NCBI RefSeq assembly: GCF_000586435.1
Contig: NZ_BAWH01000015.1
Coordinates: 19,578 to 83,577 of the forward strand
Source of the DNA: Psychrobacter sp. JCM 18901
GTDB lineage: Bacteria; Pseudomonadota; Gammaproteobacteria; Pseudomonadales; Moraxellaceae
DNA length: 64,000 nt
Direction: 5' to 3'
The position numbers and the translations under genes are program-made. The notes beneath the pieces were generated by a model that was given only the letters and a program-made list of their open reading frames with translations, searched no databases and was not told the DNA's origin. Positions 23,471 through 32,080 of this stretch are shown in pieces (the first letter of the stretch is position 1; every line of letters starts with the position of its first letter).

Positions 23471-23558
23471 CAACAGATAAGTCGCTGCGATCTATCTGTT
23501 GTTACGGTTAAAAAACCAAGATGCGCCAGCTTTATGATAAGCTTGGCGCATCTTTTTT
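23471..23558 (+). terminator. Rho-independent terminator of the nuo operon
   Basis: An inverted repeat CAACAGATA/TATCTGTTG (23471-23501) is followed by a stronger hairpin. The hairpin arms are GATGCGCC-AGCTT and AAGCT-TGGCGCATC (23520-23552), with a run of seven T directly after it. It lies about 65 bases after the nuoN stop and before fpr. Confidence 0.9.
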
Positions 23559-23648
23559 TATGCTTACCTTTTTGGTATTTATTTTCTTTTACCTATCAAA
23601 GGTATCTTATAAAAATACAGTTTAATAAAGTATAAGTGACGAATAATT

Positions 23649-24476
23649 ATGAGTGATAATATTCAAACAGTAACGGTGCTCAGTAAAACTACATGGACGC
23701 CAAATTTATTTAGCTTTACCGTCAGTCGTCCCGATAGTTTTAAGTTTACAGCGGGGCAGTTTGTACGCTTGGGCGTCAATCCTAGTCAATTAAAATATTA
23801 TCAACAGATTGAGGCAGGTGATGAAACTGCTGATAGTGCATTGAATGAAGATGTTTTTCGCGCGTATTCGATTGTCTCTTCACCATTTGATGAGGTAATA
23901 GAGTTTTTCTCTATCGTAATTCCTGACGGTGCATTTACCTCGCAATTGCAGCATTTACAAGTGGGTGATGAACTGCTGCTTAATACCATGCCATTTGGGT
24001 TTTTGACATTAGCACGTTACCAAAAGCCATTGCCAAAAGACTTATGGCTGCTAGCAACAGGGACTGGTTTAGCACCATTCTTATCGATGCTGCAAGATTT
24101 AAAGACATGGGAAGATTACGAGCACATTGTATTGGCTTATAGCGCACGTTCGCTCGATGAACTTGCTTACGTTGAGAAAATAGAGAGCCTACAAGAAGAC
24201 TTCGGTACGCTGGTTGATAATCCAGCAAAGCTTATCTTTATCCCAATCGTCACTCGTGAGCCTGTCGAAGGTGCATTGTCAGAACGTCTGCCAAAGCTAC
24301 TGCTAGAGGGTACGTTGCAAGCGCGCGCGGGTATCGCATTAGATATTGATACTACGCATGTCATGCTATGTGGCAACCCAGACATGGTAGAAGATACTAA
24401 AGAGGCATTAAAGACATTGGGACTGGTGATGAATCGCCGAGGTGAGGGTAATATTGCCGTAGAGAACTACTGGTAG
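23649..24476 (+). CDS. fpr: Ferredoxin/flavodoxin-NADP+ reductase
   Basis: FAD flavoprotein that moves electrons between NADPH and ferredoxin or flavodoxin. FAD-binding signature RAYSIVSSP is near residue 73, the NADP pyrophosphate loop GTGLAPFLS near 138, and CGNPDMV near 240. The C terminus GNIAVENYW carries the aromatic end typical of bacterial Fpr. At 275 residues it is slightly longer than E. coli Fpr because of a Glu/Asp-rich insertion around residues 55-68. It is flanked by terminators on both sides, so it is probably monocistronic. Confidence 0.93.
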   Translation: MSDNIQTVTVLSKTTWTPNLFSFTVSRPDSFKFTAGQFVRLGVNPSQLKYYQQIEAGDETADSALNEDVFRAYSIVSSPFDEVIEFFSIVIPDGAFTSQLQHLQVGDELLLNTMPFGFLTLARYQKPLPKDLWLLATGTGLAPFLSMLQDLKTWEDYEHIVLAYSARSLDELAYVEKIESLQEDFGTLVDNPAKLIFIPIVTREPVEGALSERLPKLLLEGTLQARAGIALDIDTTHVMLCGNPDMVEDTKEALKTLGLVMNRRGEGNIAVENYW

Positions 24477-24490
24477 TTGACGACTTTAAT

Positions 24491-24541
24491 AAAAAACGCT
24501 GCATCTATAAGGCCAATAACCTTTAAGAAGCAGCGTTTTTT
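24491..24541. terminator. Bidirectional terminator after fpr
   Basis: AAAAAACGCTGC (24491-24502) pairs with GCAGCGTTTTTT (24530-24541), leaving a 27-base loop. It lies between fpr (plus) and the convergent 65-codon gene (minus), and the A and T tracts on either side let it serve both. Confidence 0.85.
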
Positions 24542-24582
24542 ATGGGATAAAACATTGTCTTATGCGATAAAGCATTAGCGAC

Positions 24583-24780
24583 TTACTCTTGGCTTGGCTC
24601 AGTCGCATCGTCTACAGGGTTAATAGGCCCTTGCATCAATTCAGGATCATCATCATCACCGATGATATCTTCGTTACTGCTGGCCGCCAGTAAATCACGA
24701 TAGTTGATTTGAGCCTTTAAAATCATTTGCTCTTCTTCTAGCTCGCCATAATTTATCTGTACCTTATACAAGGTACTCAT
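24583..24780 (-). CDS. Small acidic protein of unknown function
   Basis: A 65-residue protein that I do not recognise. It holds two similar segments (VQINYGELEEE and AQINYRDLLAA) followed by a very acidic tail with DDDDPEL and a Pro/Glu/Gln end. There is no signal peptide, membrane segment or cysteine. It starts 8 bases after the stop of the larger unknown gene at 24788-25391, so the two probably form an operon. A terminator lies downstream. It is supported as real by its position, by good spacing, and by the absence of any gene opposite it. Confidence 0.6.
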   Translation of the reverse strand: MSTLYKVQINYGELEEEQMILKAQINYRDLLAASSNEDIIGDDDDPELMQGPINPVDDATEPSQE

Positions 24781-24787
24781 GATTTTC

Positions 24788-25391
24788 TTATTGTTTTTTT
24801 AACCAACGATGGATATCGAGATAAATCACTTCGTCTTTTGCGCGAGCAATATTAACGTACGACAGAATGAAGCCTAAAGGGTCTTTTTTTGAGGACGCTA
24901 TGATAAAACCAAATTGCCAGTTTGACGCCTTGGCGTTTCACGAAAGATTCGCAGCGCAGATTTAATATATCGGTATAAGTTTGCTGACCAAATACAAAGC
25001 GCTGCACATTGCGATCGAGCTGGACGTGAACTAGGCTAAAGTTACTTGCTACTTCGGCATAGATGCCGCCTGCATTGACAGTGCAGTACAAACGAAACCA
25101 GTCATCATGCATCTCGACACGTAGCTCTAAAATGGCTTTTACATTGTCGGTGACGAATTTTTGTAGTGCATCATTAACGTAAGTCTGTGCCACTGGCAAT
25201 GACAACTCATCTTCGAACTTGTCCGTCGTCTTATTATAGATATCTTTAACCGATTGGGCGATACGCTCCCAACCACTGCCGAATGACTCGTCAAAACGAT
25301 AGCCAATACTCTCGAAGAACTCATCAAAATTGTCTGAATTATTCACGTTATCAAAGTCACTCAAACTTATTATCCTTATAGGGCGCGTCAT
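24788..25391 (-). CDS. Conserved-looking soluble protein of unknown function (one frameshift)
   Basis: About 200 residues once an extra base in the 7-T run near 24887-24893 is removed; the end then reads DPLGFILSYVNIARAKDEV and LDIHRWLKKQ. No family is recognised. The N terminus is acidic (SDFDNVNNSDNFDEFFE), the middle alternates hydrophobic and polar residues as in mixed alpha/beta proteins, and no signal peptide or membrane helix is seen. It is followed at once by the 65-codon gene on the same strand and is divergent from the TonB-type gene. A role cannot be assigned. Confidence 0.6.
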
Positions 25392-25945
25392 TCAATCGGT
25401 GACGTAAAAATGGCTAAACAAACTTTGCATGCTATCGTTAATTTGAACGAAAGCTAATCATCTATAATTTCTAAATATCTACGACCATTAGTAATTTTTA
25501 TACTGATAGGTAGCAAAAGCGAAAAACTGACCTCTGATACTAGTGCACAGTAAATCTGCACTTATTGTGCTGCTTGATCATCTACTGTGCCTAATTAAGA
25601 CGATGCACAGTTTTGATTGTTGCAAAGTATCTTGCTACTAATTCTATTGTGATAAAGCAGTATATAACAAATACAGTGGCTTCAAAATGAACACATGCGT
25701 TTTGTAGCAATTCATTTGGTATAGACAGTGTTTCGTCTGCCTTATATATTCCCAAATGCATGTTTTTCAATTAGCGGATAAGGTTACCAATACTGTATGG
25801 CAGATGTCAAAATGCCGTCTCAGCGCTTATACTGGCGACATAATTCTATGTCGTGTTATGATAGCGCCAGTATAAATCATGCCTATCGTTACAACACTTG
25901 TTAAATAGTGCTTTGTACTGATGTGCTCACAAGCTGAGATTCATT
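25392..25945. other. Divergent intergenic region with a branched inverted repeat
   Basis: About 550 AT-rich bases between two divergent genes, with no gene seen. The clearest structure is TTATACTGGCG (25827-25837) pairing perfectly with CGCCAGTATAA (25865-25875). Its loop contains a second perfect hairpin, GACATA/TATGTC (25837-25852). There is no T tract, so it is more likely a regulatory or RNA structure than a terminator. Confidence 0.55.
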
Positions 25946-26833
25946 GTGGCCTATATAAAAGACTCACAGAGCTATCATTTTTCGGCGCAAGCGCCCAAGC
26001 GCGATATAAGCTTGCCTGTCGCTATTGTTATTGCGGTGGCTGTTCATGTGCTGATTATTTTTGGGATTAGCTTTTCTATAGGAAAAGACCCAGCTGCTAT
26101 GATGCAAGATGTGGCAAAGGTGCTGACCGACAATATGAAGCCCAATGAAGATGCACACTTTATTGCCAACGCTTCACAAGAGGGCGGCGGTACAATAGAA
26201 GAGCAGCTCAGACAAGAGAACAATCAGTTAAGTGCAATGTCTGCTGAGCAAATGAGTGAGACTCAAGACATCGTTAATTTACAGCGTAAAGTACGTCAGC
26301 AGCGTTATCAAGAGAGTTATCTGCGTACGACGTTAAGTTGGCGTCAGGCCACTGTAGAGTCGGATAATGACAGCGAGCAAGCGCAAGATGATGCAATGGC
26401 GCAAGAAGAGCGGCTACGTAAGCAGATTGCCACCTTAGAAGCTCAGCTATCTCAGCGTCAGCAGGTCTACGCAACCAAATCCAAAGTCGTGACGATGGAT
26501 AGTAATTCGACCACACGGGGTGCGGCAGCAGACTATATCAATACATTCCGTGAGCATGTCGAGCGAGTGGGCAACTTGCACTATCCTGTGCAAGCGCGTG
26601 CCCAAGGTATTACGGGTGAAGTACGGCTTATGGTTATCATCAGTAACGACGGTAATATCAAAGCCATTCGACTGCTTGAAAGCTCAAACTCTACGATATT
26701 GGATGAAGCGGCCAAACAGTCGGTACGACAAGCAGCACCTTTTGGTAAGTTCACCGAAGACATGAGCGATATCGTCGAGCTGCGCTTGATACGTACTTAC
26801 CGCTATAGTGATACAGTCGAAGTAACGTACTAA
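25946..26833 (+). CDS. TonB-type energy-transducing protein
   Basis: A membrane-anchored periplasmic protein of 295 residues. Residues 24-43 (PVAIVIAVAVHVLIIFGISF) form the single TM helix, which includes the His of the TonB SHLS-like motif. Residues about 75-180 are Glu/Gln/Arg-rich and likely coiled coil. The C-terminal 90 residues form a TonB domain (YPVQARAQGITGEVRLMVIISNDG, AAKQSVRQAAPF). TonB passes proton-motive energy from ExbBD to outer-membrane receptors. The coiled-coil spacer replaces the usual proline-rich one, and no exbB or exbD is adjacent. The start is GTG at 25946. Confidence 0.82.
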   Translation: MAYIKDSQSYHFSAQAPKRDISLPVAIVIAVAVHVLIIFGISFSIGKDPAAMMQDVAKVLTDNMKPNEDAHFIANASQEGGGTIEEQLRQENNQLSAMSAEQMSETQDIVNLQRKVRQQRYQESYLRTTLSWRQATVESDNDSEQAQDDAMAQEERLRKQIATLEAQLSQRQQVYATKSKVVTMDSNSTTRGAAADYINTFREHVERVGNLHYPVQARAQGITGEVRLMVIISNDGNIKAIRLLESSNSTILDEAAKQSVRQAAPFGKFTEDMSDIVELRLIRTYRYSDTVEVTY

Positions 26834-26846
26834 GGTTAACGTATTT

Positions 26847-26950
26847 AAGCACTAAGAAGGCAGGTGCTAAGAAGACAAGCACTAAGAAAAAAAGCTACTG
26901 AAATTAAAGTTGCTGAAATTAAAGTTACTGAAAAAAATGTCACTGAAAAC
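26847..26950. repeat. Seven degenerate 15-bp tandem repeats
   Basis: Seven head-to-tail units between the TonB-type gene and the MscS-type gene. They begin AAGCACTAAGAAGGC, AGGTGCTAAGAAGAC, AAGCACTAAGAAAAA, then drift to AAAGTTGCTGAAATT, AAAGTTACTGAAAAA and AATGTCACTGAAAAC. The fourth unit is 14 bases. Translated, the period is five residues (STKKA, GAKKT, ATEIK, VAEIK, VTEKN), but there is no start codon or SD, and stops separate it from the upstream gene. Confidence 0.8.
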
Positions 26951-27040
26951 ACAACTGTTAAGAATGATGCTTAACGCACTATTTTTTATCATTACAGATA
27001 CCCAAGTTCATAACACACAGCTATAAAATAAAGAGTCAGT

Positions 27041-27916
27041 ATGGAATTTTTAGGTTTTACCGTCGATGTCGCTACCTTAACGAGCAATGCCCTAGAGTTG
27101 GTCATTAAAGTCGCTTTAGCAATACTTATATTTATCGTTGGACGTTGGCTTGCCAAAAAGGCAGTCGCTTTTTCCGATCGCTTGATGACGCGTAGCCATC
27201 TGGACGAGACAGTTGCTAGTTTTTTTAAGTCGTCTATTGTATGGCGTACTACTGGTCGTGGTGATTTTAGCTGCACTTAGCAAAGTCGGTGTACAGACTA
27301 CTTCGGTCGTCGCGATCTTAGGTGGTGCCGCTGTTGCCGTTGGTTTGTCACTAAAAGACCAGCTATCAAATTTTGCCGCTGGTATTATGATTGTGACATT
27401 TCGCCCGTTTGTACGCGGCGATTATGTACAGATTAGTAGCTACACAGGTACGGTGACTGAGATTACTTTGGTTAATACCCATCTGACAACCATTAACAAT
27501 CACGATATCATCATTCCTAATAGCGATATCACGACTTCACCTGTAGTCAATTATACAGCGCTACCCAATCGCCGCGTCGATATCACTGTCGGTATTGGCT
27601 ATGATGCTGATATCAAAACGGCTAAAGACGTGATGTTAAGTCTGGCAAGAAATAACCCATTGGCTTTTACTGATCCTGAGCCTATCGTACGAGTGACCAA
27701 TCTAGGCGACAACTCAGTAGATCTTACCCTAAACGTTTGGACAACCAATGCCGATTGGTGGTCGATGCAATGCGAGCTACTAGAGCAATTCAAGCAAGCT
27801 CTAGATGATGAGAAATCGAGATTCCATTCCCGCAGCGCAGTGTCCATGTTAAAGGCTTGGATCATATGATCAACCAAATGGGTCAAGCGCAAAAGTTGCC
27901 ATTAACTAAAGATTAA
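27041..27916 (+). CDS. mscS: Small-conductance mechanosensitive channel, MscS family (two frameshifts)
   Basis: Homoheptameric channel that releases solutes on hypo-osmotic shock. It has TM helices near residues 20-45 and 60-85, the pore helix TTSVVAILGGAAVAVGLSLKDQLSNFAAG with the Ala/Gly packing pattern of TM3, and the cytoplasmic beta domain (RPFVRGDYVQI, TTINNHDIIIPNSDI). An extra T in the 7-T run near 27218-27224 breaks TM2. A missing A near 27812 breaks the C terminus, whose correct reading is IEIPFPQRSVHVKGLDHMIN before the stop at 27914-27916. The corrected length is about 291 residues. Confidence 0.92.
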
Positions 27917-27965
27917 TGAGTAGCTGCCTAATAGTTAAAAGGCTATTTTATAAAGCAGTGCTAGT

Positions 27966-28564
27966 TTAGACATAAGGGTTTGGTAGGTTTAGGCCTACCA
28001 AAATCTCAATTTCAAAATGCTCCATCTCATCTTGCTCAGCTTGTCCGAGCTCATGATCAAAACCCAGTAGGTGTAGCACGCCATGCACTAGCAAATGCTG
28101 ATGTGTTGCGCCACGGTTTTGTCCTGTTCAGCCGCTTCACGTACCATCACTTCATGACAGATAATCAGCTCTCCAAGAGGCAACGTTGGCATCAGCTCAA
28201 TGACGGCCGCAGGTAATTCGCTTGGATAAGACAAAATATTGGTTGCATAGTCTTTACCACGTGCTTCTAGATTTAGAGCGCGGCCTTCGACGTCATCAGT
28301 AATATATATATCTAGCGTTTTAGACTTTTCCTGCCACAGCTCAGGCTCAATATCTGCAAAATAGGGTAAGGTCAGACCATTATTAATACGACCGTCTATA
28401 TACTCTAAAGTCGCCATCATGACTGATAGTAAATGCTCGCGATTATAAAAAGTATCTAATATTTCATCATCAATACTGTCGGTCGCACTGATATCAAGTG
28501 CTGCTAAGCTGGCATGATTACTAGCAATCTTGTCATCGAAATTAGTACTGTCAGGTTGGCTCAT
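27966..28564 (-). CDS. ybeY: Endoribonuclease YbeY, 16S rRNA maturation (one frameshift)
   Basis: Metal-dependent endoribonuclease involved in 16S rRNA 3'-end processing and ribosome quality control. One base is missing near 28100, just where the zinc site begins. In the corrected frame the C-terminal part reads [15 protein letters not shown], giving the HxxxHxxGxDH ligand triad, and ends at 27966. The middle contains [10 protein letters not shown]. At about 199 residues it is longer than E. coli YbeY because of a polar N-terminal extension. It lies downstream of phoH on the same strand, the usual phoH-ybeY pairing. Confidence 0.92.
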
Positions 28565-28791
28565 ATTGCTGTCCTTTTTATTATAAATAAATGCGTTTTT
28601 AAGGCTGCATCTTCTAGGTGATTTATTTGCCAGCTCTTTTAATATAAAAGTAGCTTAATTATTGTCTTTCATTGCTAAATTTTTGGCCAATAAATAGAGG
28701 CCAATGTATAGAATGTATAGAGGCTACTATAGCTAAGTTACTGGTAGGCGACTAGTAGTGAAAGAGCTAAATTCAATAAACTGTCGGTAAG

Positions 28792-28825
28792 AAAAAACCG
28801 GACTACTTTTAGTAATCCGGTTTTC
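28792..28825 (-). terminator. Terminator between phoH and ybeY
   Basis: AAAACCGGA-TAC pairs with GTA-TCCGGTTTT around a short loop, with a T tract on the phoH side. It sits about 57 bases after the phoH stop and suggests that ybeY, although same-strand, is not simply co-transcribed. The rest of the 317-base gap holds nothing recognisable. Confidence 0.75.
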
Positions 28826-28881
28826 TTATGCAATATAAATGCTTATAGCAAATGACTGTAATTCAGTGATTAGCTTAATTA

Positions 28882-29985
28882 CTACAGATTGGCTGCTGCA
28901 TTAGCGACGGCTTGTCTACGCTCTTGTTCTTTAATACGTTCAAACTTACGTTTTTCTTCTAAAGCCATTTGCTCTTCATCAAATACGTCATAGGCTTCAA
29001 CAATTTGTTGTACCAATTGATGTCGTACGACGTCTTTTGAATCAAACTTTGTGATATGAATCTCTTCGATATCCTTTAGAATATCCATTGCTTGGGCCAA
29101 GCCTGACTTGTGACCACGTGGCAAATCCACCTGAGTAATATCCCCAGTAATGACGGCACGTGAGCCAAAGCCCAAGCGGGTCAAAAACATTTTCATCTGT
29201 TCAGGTGTGGTGTTCTGCGCTTCATCTAGAATGACAAACGAGTTATTCAAAGTACGACCACGCATGTAGGCAAGCGGCGCCACTTCGATAATCTGACGCT
29301 CAATCATTTTACCGACTTTTTCGAAGCCTATCATCTCATAGAGCGCATCATATAATGGGCGTAAGTATGGGTCGATTTTTTGGGTCAAATCACCTGGCAA
29401 GAAGCCCAACTTTTCGCCAGCTTCTACTGCTGGACGCACTAGCAAAATACGCTCAATCTCATTACGCTCAAGCATATCGACGGCACAAGCCACTGCTAGA
29501 TACGTTTTACCCGTACCAGCTGGCCCAATACCAAATGACACATCAGAGCTCAGGACGTTTTTTACATAGCGCTGTTGGTTGCCCCCACGCGGAACGATGC
29601 GACCCTTACGTGTACGTAAACTGATGGGCGTAAACTCGCTAGCCTCATCCAAATCTTCATCATATTCCATATCATCATGGTCTTGCTCGTCTTCTTCGAT
29701 GTCTTCATCACGAGAGAGGCTAGATTGGATGATGAGATGCAGCTCTTCTGCACTAATGTCTTTGGTGTTCTGTGCTTCATCTACCATTTTGTAGATAATA
29801 CGTTCACCGCGTTCAACATTGGTCACATCGCCACTCAGGCAAAAATCGCCTTGGCGTTGCATGATTTTAATATCGAGGCGTTCTTGGATATATTTCATGT
29901 GATTGTTGTATTCACCAAGCACGGTTTTTAGCTGTGCTGGGGTCAATGATTCAAACTTTATACGGCGGCTCATGGAATCAGTCAA
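28882..29985 (-). CDS. phoH: PhoH-family ATPase (YbeZ)
   Basis: P-loop ATPase/helicase-like protein, the usual neighbour and partner of YbeY. An N-terminal RNA-binding-like region (residues 1-90) is followed by a very acidic linker (about 95-115, with EDIEEDEQDHDD). The PhoH domain carries Walker A GPAGTGKT near 158, LLVRPAVEAGEKLGFLPGD, Walker B SFVILDEAQN near 250, and ITGDITQVDLPRG. The frame is intact at 367 residues. Start ATG 29985 (MTDSMSRRIKFE) is one of two candidates; the second Met lies four codons later. Confidence 0.94.
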   Translation of the reverse strand: MTDSMSRRIKFESLTPAQLKTVLGEYNNHMKYIQERLDIKIMQRQGDFCLSGDVTNVERGERIIYKMVDEAQNTKDISAEELHLIIQSSLSRDEDIEEDEQDHDDMEYDEDLDEASEFTPISLRTRKGRIVPRGGNQQRYVKNVLSSDVSFGIGPAGTGKTYLAVACAVDMLERNEIERILLVRPAVEAGEKLGFLPGDLTQKIDPYLRPLYDALYEMIGFEKVGKMIERQIIEVAPLAYMRGRTLNNSFVILDEAQNTTPEQMKMFLTRLGFGSRAVITGDITQVDLPRGHKSGLAQAMDILKDIEEIHITKFDSKDVVRHQLVQQIVEAYDVFDEEQMALEEKRKFERIKEQERRQAVANAAANL

Positions 29986-30584
29986 GCGATTATCCTTTTA
30001 TTGTGTACCCGACGCTATGATTTGGTTTTAATTGCGTGGCGGGTTGCAGAGATAAAATAGTTAGTGGCGTTACAGTTTTTTAGGTGTTACAAAGATTGTA
30101 GATGATAAAAATGACGGCGATATTATTGTTGTTTTTGTGGAAGGTCGTAAATGAAAGTAATGAAAGTCTTGCCTTCATTATGGTAGAGAATTTTTAAATT
30201 TCAAGCCATACATCAGATAGATAACGCTGTTTTTGTATGCTGATTGCAACTCTACAGCGATTTTCTATAGATTGATTCGATGTTGCTGTCAGTTCTATAT
30301 AATTCATCGCTACCCACCATGTGATAGCGCTTTAATCATATTAATATTTTTGATTTTTATAAAAATAAACCTCGTTTATGATGAGAGTAAAGAAACGATT
30401 TGTCTACGGTTAAGACCACGGCATAATAGACAATTTGTGGTAATCTATGGGCGATACCATAGGTTGCTGTAAGCTATCTAACAACAGTAGTGAAATGATA
30501 AAAATTATAAAATAAAGTCAGTGACGAGTGGCTATCTATCATTAATAAATTGCTTGTCCAAAAGATTATAATAGGAAAATAACG
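29986..30584. other. Divergent intergenic region, phoH to ubiH
   Basis: About 600 AT-rich bases between divergent genes. I see only short inverted repeats such as CTATGG/CCATAG (30445-30462) and no supported gene. An 80-codon frame at 30233-30472 has neither an SD nor a protein-like composition. Confidence 0.5.
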
Positions 30585-31913
30585 ATGCAAGATACTGATT
30601 CACATTTATCCAATGCTGACAACATACCTAAAAAGTTCGACAGCATCTCTAAAAAGAAAGAAGCGATAACTGACCAGCAAGTGCTTATCGCGGGTGGTGG
30701 TCATGTTGGTTTGTCCTTTGCATTGCTATTGGCCCATCACGGTATTGCGAGCACCTTATTAGAAAAAAACAGCTATCCAACCATCAGTCCAACGGATGAT
30801 AGTACTCGCAGCCATTATTTAGACAGTCGCAATACGGCTTTATCGCGGCGCACGGTACAAATATATCAAGAGATTGGACTGTGGGATGAGTTACAGAGCC
30901 ATGCCTGCCGTATCGACACTGTACAGATTAGTGAGCAAGGCAGCTTTGGGCGCGCGCAGCTAAATAAAGCAGAAGAGCGCGTTGAGTCATTTGGGCAAGT
31001 CATCGAAAACGCTTGGCTGGGTCGTAAACTTTTATTAGCCGCGCAGCAGGAGCCGTTAATTACCTTGATAGATAATGCCAATGTGACGGCTGTCCAACAG
31101 CAGGCCGATAGTGTGACGCTTAGCTTTAATTACAATGATGAAGCCGAAAACGAGCAGCAGCTGCAAGCTAGCGTATTAGTTGCTTGTGATGGGCGCGACT
31201 CTACAGTACGCCAATTACTAGATATCGGTACAACCACGTATGACTATCAGCAAACGGCCATCGTCGGCGTAGTAGAGACAGATACGCCACACGAGCATGC
31301 AGCGATTGAGCGTTTCAGTCCAGCTGGCCCACTTGCTGTGCTCCCACTGACCGATCCAGAGGGCGATGGCAATGACGAGTATCAACAAGGCTACAGACGC
31401 TCTGTCGTATGGGTATGCCCAACAGGTGAAGAAACCAGGTATTTAGAAGACGACGCCCATTTCTTGCAGACCCTACAGCAAGCTTTCGGTCAACGCGCTG
31501 GCAAGTTCACAACTGCAGGTCGCCGCGGCGCCTATCCATTGACCCGCGTACTAGCGGATAAGCAAGTAGAAGGGCGCTGCGTCATTATGGGCAATGCAGC
31601 TCACACTCTGCATCCTGTCGCTGGTCAAGGCTTTAATCTCTGTATGCGAGATGCGCATGTATTGGCACAGATGCTGAACACACAAATACTCAAAGGCGCA
31701 GATATCGGTGATGCACAGTTATTAAAACGTTATGAGAAAGCACGTCAAACCGACCAGAAGCGAGTGATTCGTTTTTGTGATGCGGTAGTACATGGCTTCA
31801 CGCATCCTAACCCAGCGATTAAGCTGGTACGAAATATGGCTTTGTTGGCCTTTGATAAATTGCCAAATATTAAACCACTAGTCGCCACTTATGCGATGGG
31901 TCTAAAATCATAG
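30585..31913 (+). CDS. ubiH: UbiH-type FAD-dependent ubiquinone-ring hydroxylase
   Basis: Class A flavin monooxygenase that hydroxylates the benzoquinol ring in ubiquinone synthesis. The FAD-binding loop GGGHVGLSFALLLAHHG starts near residue 37. The central DG motif is VACDGRDSTVRQLL near 205, and the second FAD motif is VIMGNAAHTLHPVAGQGFN near 340. An extra about 30 polar N-terminal residues precede the Rossmann fold. The frame is intact, with AGGA about 10 bases before ATG 30585. The paralogous gene 168 bases downstream suggests the two handle different ring positions. Confidence 0.87.
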   Translation: MQDTDSHLSNADNIPKKFDSISKKKEAITDQQVLIAGGGHVGLSFALLLAHHGIASTLLEKNSYPTISPTDDSTRSHYLDSRNTALSRRTVQIYQEIGLWDELQSHACRIDTVQISEQGSFGRAQLNKAEERVESFGQVIENAWLGRKLLLAAQQEPLITLIDNANVTAVQQQADSVTLSFNYNDEAENEQQLQASVLVACDGRDSTVRQLLDIGTTTYDYQQTAIVGVVETDTPHEHAAIERFSPAGPLAVLPLTDPEGDGNDEYQQGYRRSVVWVCPTGEETRYLEDDAHFLQTLQQAFGQRAGKFTTAGRRGAYPLTRVLADKQVEGRCVIMGNAAHTLHPVAGQGFNLCMRDAHVLAQMLNTQILKGADIGDAQLLKRYEKARQTDQKRVIRFCDAVVHGFTHPNPAIKLVRNMALLAFDKLPNIKPLVATYAMGLKS

Positions 31914-32080
31914 TGCTATAGTTAAATCCTCTTTAAAAGAGTGACAGCGTTAACCTCGCTTGAAGTATTGCCTATACATCTGCACTCGGTTGCCTTGTTT
32001 CTCTCTTAAACTGAATCAACTAACTGTAATTAAGATTGATAATCATCATTCTAATATTGAGCAATATTGAGAGACACCTT

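Noticed and set aside
26834..26990. C-terminal coding extension of the TonB-type protein through the 15-bp repeats
   Set aside because: Several stops lie between, the natural end VEVTY matches TonB-family length, and the repeat has no start codon or SD.
30233..30472. Open frame of about 79 codons in the phoH-ubiH gap
   Set aside because: Cys/Ile/Arg-rich composition unlike a folded protein, no SD, and it lies in AT-rich intergenic DNA.
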